The notes under the pieces: model-generated
The model's input: only the letters and a program-made list of their open reading frames with translations
Told to the model about the DNA's origin: nothing
Database searches by the model: none
Position numbers and translations under genes: made by a program
From: Pseudomonas arcuscaelestis
Lineage (GTDB): Bacteria; Pseudomonadota; Gammaproteobacteria; Pseudomonadales; Pseudomonadaceae
Direction of reading: 5' to 3'
DNA: 64,000 bases
Assembly: GCF_016881005.1 (NCBI RefSeq)
Contig: NZ_JACOPV010000004.1
Coordinates: forward strand, 392,197-456,196
In this document: piece by piece, positions 36,735 through 46,276 of the stretch
Position numbering within the stretch: position 1 is the stretch's first letter
Layout of the letters: each line of letters opens with the position of its first letter

Positions 36735-37735
36735 TCGGCTTTTTCCGGGCTTAGCCAGCCTCGGATCCGACGGTACAGTTGCTCTTGCTCCGCCGTGCTA
36801 TTACCAGGTATGGCGGTCAACCCGACCTGGCGATAGTTGCTGTCCCTGAGGCGTTTACTGGCTTTCAAACGCAATTCTGCCGCCTGCCGCGCCTGTTCCT
36901 GATTGGTATAGAAGAAGTCTGCCGTAGGTACTTTCAGTGACGGTGCCAGCACATCCAGGCTCAGTTCGGCCCGCGCTGGGGTCTGCGCTGCGACCATTAC
37001 CAGCTTCTGGATCTGCGCAGGTTGCCGTTCACTGATATAGCGCGCGGCCCAGTAGGCACCGCTGCCATTGCCAAGCAGTACGACCCTGCGCGCATTGTGT
37101 TGCTGGGCGTAGGCAACGGCTGCATCCAAACGCGCGAAAATTCGTTCAGCATCCGCTTTGTCATCACTGTTGGAGGATGCAGGTTGGCTGGCGTTCTCGC
37201 TGGTTTCCCCTTCTGCGGCTGTCGCTTGTTCGACACTGGCATTGGCGTTGTCAGGGGTATCCTTGGCCGGCGCGCTTTGGCCCTGGGTCACCGGCTGACT
37301 CGGTGCTGGTGCAGTTTCGACGCGGGCTTGCGGGCTGTCGACCAGAAGATCGGGCAGGCTCAGGCTCAGACTGTGCCAGCCACCATCCGGAAATTTGCGG
37401 CGCAGGGGGCCGACCGTTTTCGGCCAGTCAGCAGTCTCTCCTGCACCGGCGAGGATAATCAGCGCGCCCTCCGGCTCGCTGGTGTTGGCGGGCTTCCATA
37501 GGGCGAGAAAACTGTCACTGCCTGCTTGCAGCGTTTGCTGCTCGTCCCGGGGCACTTGTCGTTTCAGTGCCAGGGCATCTTCTTGGCTGCGCTCGGCCAA
37601 CGGTTGGCGCTGGACAACCGGCGGCTGCTCGTTGGTCGATGCTTGCGCAGTTTCGCCCGCAGCAGCGAGTGCGCTACAAGGTAGTATCAGTGAAAGGCAA
37701 AACGCCGGTAGCGTCGTGCGATAAAGTGCGAACAT
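36731..37735 (-). CDS. DUF3530 family periplasmic alpha/beta-hydrolase-like protein
   Basis: 334 residues from ATG 37735; the frame continues upstream without family likeness. Signal peptide about 1-24 (AFCLSLILPCSALAAAG). A low-complexity, Ala/Ser/Glu/Gln-rich insert at about 140-195 separates two halves of a hydrolase-like fold; RVVLLGNGSGAYWAARY carries a G-x-S-x-G nucleophile motif, and IILAGAGETADWP resembles an oxyanion strand. Substrate unknown. Divergent from the sensor kinase gene by 94 bp. Confidence 0.8.
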   Translation of the reverse strand: MFALYRTTLPAFCLSLILPCSALAAAGETAQASTNEQPPVVQRQPLAERSQEDALALKRQVPRDEQQTLQAGSDSFLALWKPANTSEPEGALIILAGAGETADWPKTVGPLRRKFPDGGWHSLSLSLPDLLVDSPQARVETAPAPSQPVTQGQSAPAKDTPDNANASVEQATAAEGETSENASQPASSNSDDKADAERIFARLDAAVAYAQQHNARRVVLLGNGSGAYWAARYISERQPAQIQKLVMVAAQTPARAELSLDVLAPSLKVPTADFFYTNQEQARQAAELRLKASKRLRDSNYRQVGLTAIPGNSTAEQEQLYRRIRGWLSPEKAD

Positions 37736-37829
37736 GGATTTATCCAGGCCAGAGTTATACCGGCAGCCTAATAGTATTTGCCCGGGACGGCCATGTTCGG
37801 TGGCCATCCATTGCTTGATGAGCGTTTAG

Positions 37830-40229
37830 ATGAAATCAGTGCGCTGCCTGTTGCTTATCGGCTGTTTCTGCTGGTCCTTGATTGTGTGGGCGGTTCCTGC
37901 GGTCCCGCCGCCGGCTGTGGTTCTCGAGCCCGCACAGCAGCAGTGGCTCGAACAGCATCGCAGCCTGCGGGTAGGGTTGGTGCTGCAGGCGCCCTTTGCT
38001 CAGTTCGATCGTCGTCTCCAGCAACTGTACGGGGTCAATGTGCAACTGATGAACTGGCTGGGGCAGTCGCTGGGGTTGGATCTGACGTGGCGCAACTTCA
38101 CGGATCAAGCTGCCCTGGAGCAAGCACTGCGGGCCGGAGAGATCGATCTGGCCCCCGGCCTGACCCAGACGCCGGCTGGCTTGCGTTTGTGGTTGTTCAG
38201 TGATCCGTACATGCGTGTGCCGCAGTTGATTGTCGGCCCGCGCACGGGCGCTGTGGCAGTTGATCTGGAAAAACTCACCGACAATGAGCGCGTTGCAGTA
38301 CGCATGCCAAGTGCCGTAGCTGACTATCTGCGAGCCACGTATTCGAACCTCAACCTGCAAGGTGTTCCTCAAGAGCGCGAGGCACTGCAACTGGTGCTCA
38401 GCGAGCAAGCCCGATATGCGGTGATCGATGAGGCGCAACTGAGCAGACTCTCGCGAGAGAGCGAGTTCAGCGACCTGGCGGTTGTGGGTGACATTGGTTT
38501 GCCGCAACTTTTGCGGGTCGCTTCGCGGCGCGATTGGCCGATACTGGCGGATATTCTTGAGCGCGGCCTGCAAGCGATACCGGCCAAGGACCTGGAACAG
38601 TTGCATCAACGCTGGCTGGAGCCCAAGTACCCAAGACTGAGTGAGTCGCCTGGATTCTGGCAAAACCTGAGCTTGTTGTTTGCCGCTTTGCTGTTCAGCA
38701 GCATGGCCATTGTGATTTGGCAGCGCCGCCAGTTGCATCAGTTGGAACATAACCTACTGACCGCACGGGAAACCATCAACCAGCGCCGGGCGCGGGAAGA
38801 GGCGTTGCGTTTGAGCCAATTCTCCATCGATCAAAGCACTGTAGGCATTCTCTGGGTCAATTGGGACAGTCACGTGCGCTACGCCAACCACGCAGCTGAA
38901 AGCATGCTCGGCTACAGCGAGGGTGCGGTGGTGGATCGGCCGCTGATCGATTTCGAGCCCGGTTTGCATATGGATCGCTGGCTCGAACTGTGGAAGGGCG
39001 CGCGCAGCAGCAACGATGTCGCTCAGCACTTCGAAACCCAATGCGTGCGGGCCGATGGCAGTGTTCTGCCAGTGGACGTATCGCTGAGTTTTCTACGTTT
39101 TCGCGACGCCGAGTACTTGGTGGTCTTTCTGACCGATGTCACTGAGCGTCGCCGGGCGCTGGCAGCCTTGCGCGAAAGTGAGGCCAGACTCAAAGGTATA
39201 GCTGGCAACGTTCCGGGTCTGGTTTTCCGGCTCGAACGTAACCCGGCCGAGGGGGAATTGGAGTTTCCCTATATCAGCGAAGGCAGCGAGGCGTTGGTTG
39301 GTTACACCCCGGCTGCGTTGCAGCACCCGGACATGGGTTTGCGCAACCTGGTTCATCCGCAAGATCGCGCGGACTACCACAAAGTCCAGGACCTCGCCCT
39401 GGCCACCGACCGCGACTGGTCCTGGCAAGGACGAATCCTGACCCGCGACGGTGAACAGCGCTGGGCCGATATCAAAGCCAGTGCCCGCAGCTTGGGCGAT
39501 GGCCGGGTGGTCTGGGATGGCGTGGTCTGGGACATCACCCCCAGCAAACGCATCGAACTGCAACTGGCCCGCTCTCAGGAACAATTACGCGAACTGTCGG
39601 CGCACATGGAAAGTGTTCGTGAGGAGGAGAAAGGGCGAATTGCCCGGGAGGTGCATGACGAATTGGGGCAGATGCTGACAGTGCTGAAGCTGGAAACGTC
39701 CATGTGTGAACTGGCCTACGCCGATCTCGATCCTGGCCTCAATGAGCGCCTGTCGAGCATGAAGCGATTGATTGCTCAATTGTTCCAATTGGTTCGCGAT
39801 GTCGCCACGGCTCTGCGCCCTCCGATTCTGGATGCCGGCATCGCCTCGGCAATCGAGTGGCAGGCACGGCGTTTCGAGGCGCGTACGCAGATACCGTGCC
39901 TGGTGCAGGTGCCGGAAAACCTGCCGGCGTTAAGCGATGCCAAGGCCATTGGCCTGTTTCGCATCTTGCAGGAGGCCCTGACCAACATCATGCGCCACGC
40001 GCAGGCGCATACTGTGCAGATCAGCTTAAGCCTTGACAGTCAGATCCTGCGTTTGACAGTCATTGACGACGGCATTGGTTTTGCCCCGGAGGAAAGCCGC
40101 CCGACTTCCTTTGGCTTGGTAGGCATGCGTGAGCGCGTGCTCATGCTGGGTGGGCAAATGATCCTTGAGAGTGAACCCGGCGAAGGCACCAGCCTAAGTG
40201 TGGGAATTCCCCTGAAACAGGAGCGGTAA
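37830..40229 (+). CDS. Hybrid-input sensor histidine kinase (solute-binding + PAS + HisKA_3)
   Basis: 799 residues. Signal sequence 1-21, periplasmic family 3 solute-binding domain (38-265), membrane helix 281-298, PAS about 325-440, second PAS/PAC 450-572, then a HisKA_3 dimerisation domain with phospho-acceptor His609 (REVHDELGQ) and a GHKL ATPase domain (EALTNIMRHA, DDGIGF, GLVGMRERV). Such NarX/UhpB-type kinases pair with LuxR-type regulators; the response regulator gene begins 1 base after this gene. The ABC operon downstream hints that the ligand is an amine or amino acid (inference). Confidence 0.92.
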   Translation: MKSVRCLLLIGCFCWSLIVWAVPAVPPPAVVLEPAQQQWLEQHRSLRVGLVLQAPFAQFDRRLQQLYGVNVQLMNWLGQSLGLDLTWRNFTDQAALEQALRAGEIDLAPGLTQTPAGLRLWLFSDPYMRVPQLIVGPRTGAVAVDLEKLTDNERVAVRMPSAVADYLRATYSNLNLQGVPQEREALQLVLSEQARYAVIDEAQLSRLSRESEFSDLAVVGDIGLPQLLRVASRRDWPILADILERGLQAIPAKDLEQLHQRWLEPKYPRLSESPGFWQNLSLLFAALLFSSMAIVIWQRRQLHQLEHNLLTARETINQRRAREEALRLSQFSIDQSTVGILWVNWDSHVRYANHAAESMLGYSEGAVVDRPLIDFEPGLHMDRWLELWKGARSSNDVAQHFETQCVRADGSVLPVDVSLSFLRFRDAEYLVVFLTDVTERRRALAALRESEARLKGIAGNVPGLVFRLERNPAEGELEFPYISEGSEALVGYTPAALQHPDMGLRNLVHPQDRADYHKVQDLALATDRDWSWQGRILTRDGEQRWADIKASARSLGDGRVVWDGVVWDITPSKRIELQLARSQEQLRELSAHMESVREEEKGRIAREVHDELGQMLTVLKLETSMCELAYADLDPGLNERLSSMKRLIAQLFQLVRDVATALRPPILDAGIASAIEWQARRFEARTQIPCLVQVPENLPALSDAKAIGLFRILQEALTNIMRHAQAHTVQISLSLDSQILRLTVIDDGIGFAPEESRPTSFGLVGMRERVLMLGGQMILESEPGEGTSLSVGIPLKQER

Positions 40230-40230
40230 T

Positions 40231-40860
40231 GTGATTCGAGTTCTGGTTGCCGAAGACCACACCATTGTCCGTGAAGGCATCAAGCAGCTGATTGGTCTGG
40301 CCAAGGACATGCAGGTAGCAGGGGAGGCCGCTAACGGTGAGCAACTGCTGGAGACCCTGCGTCATACCGACTGTGAAGTCGTGCTGTTGGATATTTCCAT
40401 GCCGGGGGTCAATGGGCTTGAGGCGATTCCGCGTATACGTGCGTTACACAATCCCCCAGCGATCCTGGTGCTGTCGATGCACGACGAAGCCCAGATGGCG
40501 GCGCGGGCGTTGAAGGTCGGTGCCGCAGGCTACGCCACCAAGGACAGCGACCCGGCCCTGCTGCTGACCGCGATTCGACGGGTCGCTGGGGGCGGGCGGT
40601 ACATCGATCCGGACCTGGCCGACCGTATGGTCTTCGAAGTCGGATTGACTGACTCCCGGCCGTTGCACTCTCTGCTGTCGGAGCGAGAGTTCTCGGTATT
40701 CGAGCGCTTGGCCCAGGGCGCTAACGTCAACGACATCGCCCAGCAACTGGCGTTAAGCAACAAGACCATCAGCACCCATAAGGCGCGTCTGATGCAGAAG
40801 CTCAATGTGAACTCGCTGGCAGAACTGGTGAAGTACGCCATGGAGCATAAGTTGCTCTGA
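40231..40860 (+). CDS. NarL/LuxR-family response regulator
   Basis: 209 residues from GTG 40231. Receiver domain with acidic pocket EDH (8-10), phospho-acceptor Asp54 (VLLDISMPG) and Lys near 104 (YATKDSD); C-terminal LuxR HTH about 145-205 (LSEREFSVFERLAQGANVNDIAQQLALSNKTISTHKARLMQKL). Co-transcribed with the kinase. Symmetric sites 130-175 bp downstream of its stop, before the ABC operon, are candidate targets. Confidence 0.95.
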   Translation: MIRVLVAEDHTIVREGIKQLIGLAKDMQVAGEAANGEQLLETLRHTDCEVVLLDISMPGVNGLEAIPRIRALHNPPAILVLSMHDEAQMAARALKVGAAGYATKDSDPALLLTAIRRVAGGGRYIDPDLADRMVFEVGLTDSRPLHSLLSEREFSVFERLAQGANVNDIAQQLALSNKTISTHKARLMQKLNVNSLAELVKYAMEHKLL

Positions 40861-40890
40861 GTGTTCCAGAAGCGACGCTGTGTCTACTGA

Positions 40891-40950
40891 ACCGCGGGGC
40901 CAGCCCGCTCCTACAAATCGGCTGTTGTGGGAGCGGGCCTGCCCCGCGAT
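40891..40950. repeat. REP inverted pair
   Basis: ACCGCGGGGCCAGCCCGCTCCTACAA facing TTGTGGGAGCGGGCCTGCCCCGCGAT-type arms: the complete pseudomonad REP doublet, 8-bp spacer, downstream of the response regulator. Confidence 0.85.
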
Positions 40951-40991
40951 AGTTTCTATTTCACTGGCACATATCCAAAAACGCCATCTTT

Positions 40992-41034
40992 GTAGGGCAA
41001 TCCCTACCCCAGCCCTTCCATCTTGCTGATGGAA
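40992..41034. promoter_or_regulatory. Two inverted repeats upstream of the ABC operon
   Basis: GTAGGG-CAAT-CCCTAC (40992-41007) and TTCCATC-TTGCT-GATGGAA (41016-41034), 84-126 bp before the ATPase ATG. The position and symmetry suit binding by the adjacent NarL/LuxR-type regulator. Confidence 0.45.
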
Positions 41035-41117
41035 ATCTCTCCTGAGTGCCGATTTGCGGCCGTCGGTCCCTTCACTAGGCTGTGAACACGGCAGTCATCC
41101 AACAAGAAGGTACAGGT

Positions 41118-42242
41118 ATGAGTGAGGTGAATTCGAGCGCTGCAGCCGGCGAAGTGCTGGTCAGCTTCCGTGGTGTGCAGAAGAGCTACGACGGCGAATC
41201 GCTGATCGTCAAAGACCTCAACCTGGATATTCGCAAAGGCGAGTTCCTCACCTTGCTCGGTCCCTCCGGCTCCGGCAAGACCACCAGCCTGATGATGCTC
41301 GCAGGTTTTGAAACGCCCACCGCCGGTGAAATCCAGCTGGCAGGCCGCTCAATCAATAACGTGCCGCCGCACAAGCGCGACATCGGCATGGTGTTCCAGA
41401 ATTACGCATTGTTTCCGCACATGACCGTGGCTGAGAACCTGGCCTTCCCGTTGAGTGTGCGTAACTTGAGCAAAACCGACATCAGCGAACGCGTCAAACG
41501 CGTGCTGAACATGGTTCAGCTTGACGCCTTCGCCAAGCGCTACCCCGGTCAACTGTCGGGTGGCCAGCAACAGCGTGTGGCCCTGGCCCGTGCGCTGGTG
41601 TTCGAACCGCAATTGGTATTGATGGATGAGCCGCTGGGTGCGCTCGACAAACAACTGCGTGAACACATGCAGATGGAGATCAAGCACCTTCACCAGCGCC
41701 TCGGCGTCACTGTGGTGTATGTGACCCATGATCAGGGCGAAGCGCTGACCATGTCCGATCGCGTAGCGGTGTTCCATCAAGGTGAGATTCAACAGATCGC
41801 CGATCCGCGCACCCTTTATGAAGAGCCGAAAAACACCTTCGTCGCCAACTTCATTGGTGAAAACAACCGTATCAATGGCCGGCTGATCAGTCAGGACGGT
41901 GAGCGTTGCCTGGTGCAGCTTCCTCGTGGCGAGAAGGTCGAAGCGCTGGCCGTGAACGTCGGTCAGAGCGGTGAGCCCGTGACCCTTTCCATTCGTCCCG
42001 AGCGCGTACGCCTGAACGGTCATAGCGAGAGCTGTGTTAACCGGTTCTCTGGTCGGGTAGCCGAATTCATCTACCTGGGCGACCACGTACGGGTTCGTCT
42101 GGAAGTGTGCGGAAAGGCCGATTTCTTTGTGAAACAGCCTATTGCCGAGCTCGATCCGGCCCTGGCCGTAGGCGATGTGGTACCGCTTGGCTGGGAAGTG
42201 GAGCACGCCCGCGCGCTTGATCCGATTCTGGAAGCCAATTGA
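41118..42242 (+). CDS. potA: Polyamine-type ABC transporter ATP-binding protein
   Basis: 374 residues from ATG 41118 (GAAGG 7 bases upstream); a GTG at 41082 adds 12 residues and is less likely. Walker A GPSGSGKTT, signature LSGGQQQRVALARAL, Walker B LVLMDEPLGALD, His switch VTHDQ, and a C-terminal TOBE domain (from about 280). Energises import by the two permeases encoded downstream. The PotA/SpuF class usually serves putrescine, spermidine or related amines, but the substrate is not proven here. Confidence 0.92.
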   Translation: MSEVNSSAAAGEVLVSFRGVQKSYDGESLIVKDLNLDIRKGEFLTLLGPSGSGKTTSLMMLAGFETPTAGEIQLAGRSINNVPPHKRDIGMVFQNYALFPHMTVAENLAFPLSVRNLSKTDISERVKRVLNMVQLDAFAKRYPGQLSGGQQQRVALARALVFEPQLVLMDEPLGALDKQLREHMQMEIKHLHQRLGVTVVYVTHDQGEALTMSDRVAVFHQGEIQQIADPRTLYEEPKNTFVANFIGENNRINGRLISQDGERCLVQLPRGEKVEALAVNVGQSGEPVTLSIRPERVRLNGHSESCVNRFSGRVAEFIYLGDHVRVRLEVCGKADFFVKQPIAELDPALAVGDVVPLGWEVEHARALDPILEAN

Positions 42243-42282
42243 AGGTTTGCTTCACCAACCCTGTACTGTGGAGAGAATAATA

Positions 42283-43317
42283 ATGCTCAAACACTTGAAG
42301 TTGACCGCTCTGACGCTGGGGCTGTTTGCAGCGGGCCAGGCCATGGCCGCGGCTGATCTGACCGTGATCTCTTTTGGTGGCGCCAACAAGGCCGCCCAGA
42401 CCAAGGCATTCTACGAGCCTTGGGAAAAAGCGGGCAGCGGCAAGATCGTTGCTGGCGAATACAACGGTGAAATGGCCAAGATCAAAGCCATGGTCGACAC
42501 CAAAAGCGTGTCCTGGAACCTGGTTGAAGTCGAGTCTCCAGAGCTGGCCCGCGGTTGTGATGAGGGAATGTTCGAAGAACTCGATCCGGCGCTGTTCGGT
42601 GACGAGGCAGATTTTGTTCCAGGTGCGATTCAACCCTGTGGCGTCGGCTTCTTCGTTTGGTCCACCGTCATGGCCTACAACGCGGACAAACTGAAAACCG
42701 CTCCGACCAGTTGGGCCGATTTCTGGGACACCAAGCAGTTCCCGGGCAAGCGTGGGCTGCGCAAGGGCGCCAAGTACACCTTGGAGTTTGCCTTGATGGC
42801 TGACGGCGTTGCGCCAAAAGATGTCTACAAGGTGCTCGGTACCAAGGAAGGCCAGGACCGTGCCTTCAAGAAACTCGACGAGCTCAAGCCAAGCATTCAG
42901 TGGTGGGAAGCAGGTGCGCAGCCGCCTCAGTATCTGGCCTCGGGTGATGTGGTCATGAGCTCGGCCTATAACGGCCGAATCGCCGCCGTGCAGAAAGAAA
43001 GCAACCTGAAAGTGGTGTGGAACGGTGGCATCTACGACTTCGATGCCTGGGCCATCCCAAAAGGTGCGAAGAACGCTGAAGATGCGAAGAAATTCATCGC
43101 CTTCTCGGTCAAGCCTGAGCAACAGAAGACCTACTCGCAAAACATTGCCTATGGTCCGGCCAACTCCAAAGCGGTGAGCCTGCTTTCCGACGAGGTCAAG
43201 AAAGACATGCCGACCACCCCGGAAAACATCGCCAACCAGGTGCAGATCGATGTCACCTTCTGGGCTGACAACAGTGAGCAGCTGGAGCAACGCTTCAACG
43301 CCTGGGCTGCCAAGTAA
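42283..43317 (+). CDS. Polyamine-type ABC transporter periplasmic binding protein
   Basis: 344 residues from ATG 42283, signal peptide about 1-23 (LTALTLGLFAAGQAMAA). Family 1/8 extracellular solute-binding fold of the PotD/PotF type: LTVISFGGANKAAQTKAFYEPWEK at the N-terminus, WSTVMAYNADKL, and WNGGIYDFDAWAIPKGAKN. Captures the substrate for the membrane permeases; differs enough from SpuD/SpuE, as I remember them, that the ligand could be another amine. Confidence 0.9.
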   Translation: MLKHLKLTALTLGLFAAGQAMAAADLTVISFGGANKAAQTKAFYEPWEKAGSGKIVAGEYNGEMAKIKAMVDTKSVSWNLVEVESPELARGCDEGMFEELDPALFGDEADFVPGAIQPCGVGFFVWSTVMAYNADKLKTAPTSWADFWDTKQFPGKRGLRKGAKYTLEFALMADGVAPKDVYKVLGTKEGQDRAFKKLDELKPSIQWWEAGAQPPQYLASGDVVMSSAYNGRIAAVQKESNLKVVWNGGIYDFDAWAIPKGAKNAEDAKKFIAFSVKPEQQKTYSQNIAYGPANSKAVSLLSDEVKKDMPTTPENIANQVQIDVTFWADNSEQLEQRFNAWAAK

Positions 43318-43381
43318 GGTCGGCTGATGAAGCGTCGGCCTGTTGCCGACGCTTCCTGTTCTCAAGATTTCGGAGTTCGCT

Positions 43382-44629
43382 ATGGCCATCGCAGTGCCCC
43401 TGAATGAAGGCGCCGGTTCCACCCTCAAGCAGCGTCTGGCGCGTGCCGAGCGGGTCAACCGCTGGAAGGCGCAAGCCCTGATCGCACCGCTGGCGCTGTT
43501 CCTGCTCCTGGTTTTTCTGGTGCCCATCGCCGCGCTGCTCTACAAGAGTGTCGGTAACCCGGAAGTTGTCAATGGCTTGCCGCAGACCGTTGCAGCAGTT
43601 GAGCAATGGGACGGCAAAGGACTGCCGGGTGAGTCGGTGTACAAGGCATTGAGTGAAGACCTGGGCCAGGCGCGGAAGAACCAGACCCTTGGCGATACGT
43701 CCAAACGACTTAACATGGAGCTGGCCGGCTATCGCAGCCTGCTGGCGAAAACTGCCCGAGCTTTGCCATTCAAGACCGAGCCGGCTTCGTATAAAGAAGC
43801 GCTGCAGGAGTTGGACGAGCGTTGGGGCGATCCGGCCTATTGGCAGGCAATTCGCCGTAACACCAGTAGCGTCACACCATTCTATCTGCTGGCGTCGGTG
43901 GACCACCGCATCGACGACCTTGGCGAGTTGGCCAAGGCTACGCCGGACCAGTCCATCTACCTGGATATTTTCACCCGCACCCTGTGGATGGGCTTCGTTA
44001 TCACTGCACTCTGCCTGGTATTGGCTTATCCGTTGGCGTACTTGCTCGCCAACCTGCCGACCCGGCAAAGCAACTTGTTGATGATTCTGGTGCTGCTGCC
44101 GTTCTGGACATCGATCCTTGTGCGAGTTGCGGCCTGGATCGTGCTGCTGCAGTCAGGTGGCCTGATCAATAGTGCGTTGATGGCCCTGGGTATCATCGAC
44201 AAACCACTGGAGCTGGTGTTCAACCGTACCGGTGTGTACATCTCCATGGTTCATATTCTGCTGCCGTTCATGATTCTGCCGATCTACAGCGTAATGAAAG
44301 GGATCTCACCCACGTACATGCGAGCAGCCATCTCTCTGGGATGCCACCCCTTCACCAGTTTCTGGCGGGTGTACTTCCCGCAGACCTATGCAGGTGTAGG
44401 TGCGGGCTGTCTGCTGGTGTTCATCCTGGCCATCGGCTACTACATCACCCCGGCGTTGCTCGGCAGTCCAAATGACCAGATGGTCAGCTACTTCGTGGCC
44501 TTCTATACCAACACCAGCATCAACTGGGGCATGGCTACTGCGCTGGGCGGCCTATTGCTGCTCGCTACCGTCATTCTGTACCTGATCTATAGCTGGTTGG
44601 TCGGCGCCAGCCGTCTGCGCCTGAGCTGA
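43382..44629 (+). CDS. ABC transporter permease (PotB type) with a large periplasmic insert
   Basis: 415 residues, much longer than the usual 280-310 of PotB. First membrane helix about 33-53, then a hydrophilic, helical insert at about 56-197 (VVNGLPQTVAAVEQW ... ATPDQSIYLDIF) before the second helix at about 200-222; the remaining helices and the EAA-type coupling loop (AAISLGCHPFTSFWRVYFPQ) are normal. One half of the channel. Confidence 0.9.
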   Translation: MAIAVPLNEGAGSTLKQRLARAERVNRWKAQALIAPLALFLLLVFLVPIAALLYKSVGNPEVVNGLPQTVAAVEQWDGKGLPGESVYKALSEDLGQARKNQTLGDTSKRLNMELAGYRSLLAKTARALPFKTEPASYKEALQELDERWGDPAYWQAIRRNTSSVTPFYLLASVDHRIDDLGELAKATPDQSIYLDIFTRTLWMGFVITALCLVLAYPLAYLLANLPTRQSNLLMILVLLPFWTSILVRVAAWIVLLQSGGLINSALMALGIIDKPLELVFNRTGVYISMVHILLPFMILPIYSVMKGISPTYMRAAISLGCHPFTSFWRVYFPQTYAGVGAGCLLVFILAIGYYITPALLGSPNDQMVSYFVAFYTNTSINWGMATALGGLLLLATVILYLIYSWLVGASRLRLS

Positions 44630-44640
44630 GGAGCGTTGTC

Positions 44641-45468
44641 ATGCTGAGTCCTTACATGTCGCCCGTCGAGCGGGTCTGGTTCTACAGTTTGCGCATCCTT
44701 TGCGGGCTGATCCTGTTGTTCCTGGTGTTGCCGGTTCTGGTGATCATTCCGCTGTCTTTCAACTCTGGCAGCTTCCTGGTCTATCCACTGCAAGGTTTTT
44801 CCCTGCAGTGGTACCACGACTTCTTCGCCTCGGCCGAGTGGATGCGGGCCTTGAAGAACAGCATCATCGTCGCCCCGGCGGCGACCGTGCTGGCGATGAT
44901 CTTCGGTACCCTGGCGTCGATCGGCCTGACCCGGGGCGACTTCCCTGGCAAACCGCTGATCATGGCGCTGGTCATTTCACCGATGGTGGTGCCTGTGGTG
45001 ATCATCGGTGTGGCCAGCTATCTGTTCTTTGCACCGCTGGGCCTGGGCAACAGCTTCATTTCGCTGATTCTGGTGCATGCGGTACTGGGTGTGCCGTTCG
45101 TCATCATCACCGTTTCGGCGACGTTGCAGGGCTTCAACTACAACCTTGTGCGTGCGGCAGCCAGCCTCGGCGCCTCGCCTATTACCGCTTTTCGCCGCGT
45201 GACCTTGCCGTTGATCGCCCCCGGGGTGATCTCTGGTGCCTTGTTCGCTTTTGCCACTTCGTTCGATGAAGTGGTCGTGACGTTGTTCCTGGCCGGCCCT
45301 GAACAGGCGACCTTGCCTCGGCAGATGTTCAGCGGCATCCGCGAGAACCTCAGCCCGACCATCGCCGCGGCGGCGACCCTGTTGATCGCGTTTTCGGTGT
45401 TGCTGCTGCTGACCCTCGAATGGCTGCGTGGGCGTAGCGAAAAACTGCGTACTCAGCAGCCTGGCTGA
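44641..45468 (+). CDS. ABC transporter permease (PotC type)
   Basis: 275 residues, six predicted membrane helices. Coupling loop AAASLGASPITAFRRVTLPLIAPG near 180-203. Pairs with the preceding permease; ATG 44641 follows GGAG (TGAGGAGCG) 12 bp after its stop. Last gene of the four-gene importer, followed by a REP-like element. Confidence 0.93.
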   Translation: MLSPYMSPVERVWFYSLRILCGLILLFLVLPVLVIIPLSFNSGSFLVYPLQGFSLQWYHDFFASAEWMRALKNSIIVAPAATVLAMIFGTLASIGLTRGDFPGKPLIMALVISPMVVPVVIIGVASYLFFAPLGLGNSFISLILVHAVLGVPFVIITVSATLQGFNYNLVRAAASLGASPITAFRRVTLPLIAPGVISGALFAFATSFDEVVVTLFLAGPEQATLPRQMFSGIRENLSPTIAAAATLLIAFSVLLLLTLEWLRGRSEKLRTQQPG

Positions 45469-45480
45469 CGGTATCGCGTT

Positions 45481-45512
45481 GCAAGCCCGCTCCCGTTGTG
45501 GGAGTGGGCTGC
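45481..45512. repeat. Short REP-like inverted repeat
   Basis: AGCCCGCTCCC-GTT-GTGGGAGTGGGCT arms (45484-45510) after the ABC operon; may act as a 3' stabiliser or terminator. Confidence 0.7.
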
Positions 45513-45601
45513 ATCTGTCGTACGGTTTGATACCGGTCAGCCGGTGACCGTTTCCCTGAGGTACAATGCGCGCCACCGTGATTCTGCCCTACAGGTGCGC
45601 C

Positions 45602-46276
45602 ATGCAGCCCTACGCTATTGCCCCCTCCATTCTTTCTGCCGATTTCGCCCGCCTGGGTGAAGAAGTCGACAATGTGCTGGCCGCTGGTGCCGACATTGTT
45701 CACTTCGATGTGATGGACAACCACTACGTTCCCAACCTGACCATCGGCCCTATGGTCTGCACCGCGCTGCGCAAATACGGCGTTACCGCGCCGATTGACG
45801 TGCACCTGATGGTCAGCCCGGTTGACCGTATCATCGGCGATTTCATCGAGGCAGGAGCCAGTTTCATTACCTTCCATCCGGAAGCTACCCTGCACATCGA
45901 TCGTTCACTACAGTTGATTCGTGACGGCGGTTGCAAGGCTGGCCTGGTGTTCAACCCGGCAACCCCGCTCGATTCCCTCAAGTACGTGATGGACAAGGTC
46001 GACATGATCCTGTTGATGAGCGTCAACCCAGGCTTTGGCGGTCAGAAATTCATTCCTGGCACACTCGACAAGCTGCGTGAAGCACGTGCGCTGATCGACG
46101 CCAGCGGCCGTGATATCCGCCTCGAGATCGACGGCGGAGTGAATGTGAACAACATTCGCGAAATCGCTGCCGCCGGTGCCGATACCTTCGTTGCAGGGTC
46201 GGCGATCTTCAATACGCCGGACTACCAGGAGGTTATCGCCAAAATGCGTGCCGAACTGGCCCTGGCTCGCCCATGA
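45602..46276 (+). CDS. rpe: Ribulose-phosphate 3-epimerase
   Basis: 224 residues from ATG 45602. Interconverts ribulose-5- and xylulose-5-phosphate. TIM-barrel signatures: [57 protein letters not shown] -10 lies near 45560. Overlaps gph by 4 bp. Confidence 0.97.
   Translation: MQPYAIAPSILSADFARLGEEVDNVLAAGADIVHFDVMDNHYVPNLTIGPMVCTALRKYGVTAPIDVHLMVSPVDRIIGDFIEAGASFITFHPEATLHIDRSLQLIRDGGCKAGLVFNPATPLDSLKYVMDKVDMILLMSVNPGFGGQKFIPGTLDKLREARALIDASGRDIRLEIDGGVNVNNIREIAAAGADTFVAGSAIFNTPDYQEVIAKMRAELALARP

Noticed and set aside
42139..43527. 462-codon frame antisense to the solute-binding protein gene
   Set aside because: Overlaps three convincing ABC genes and has no recognisable domain.
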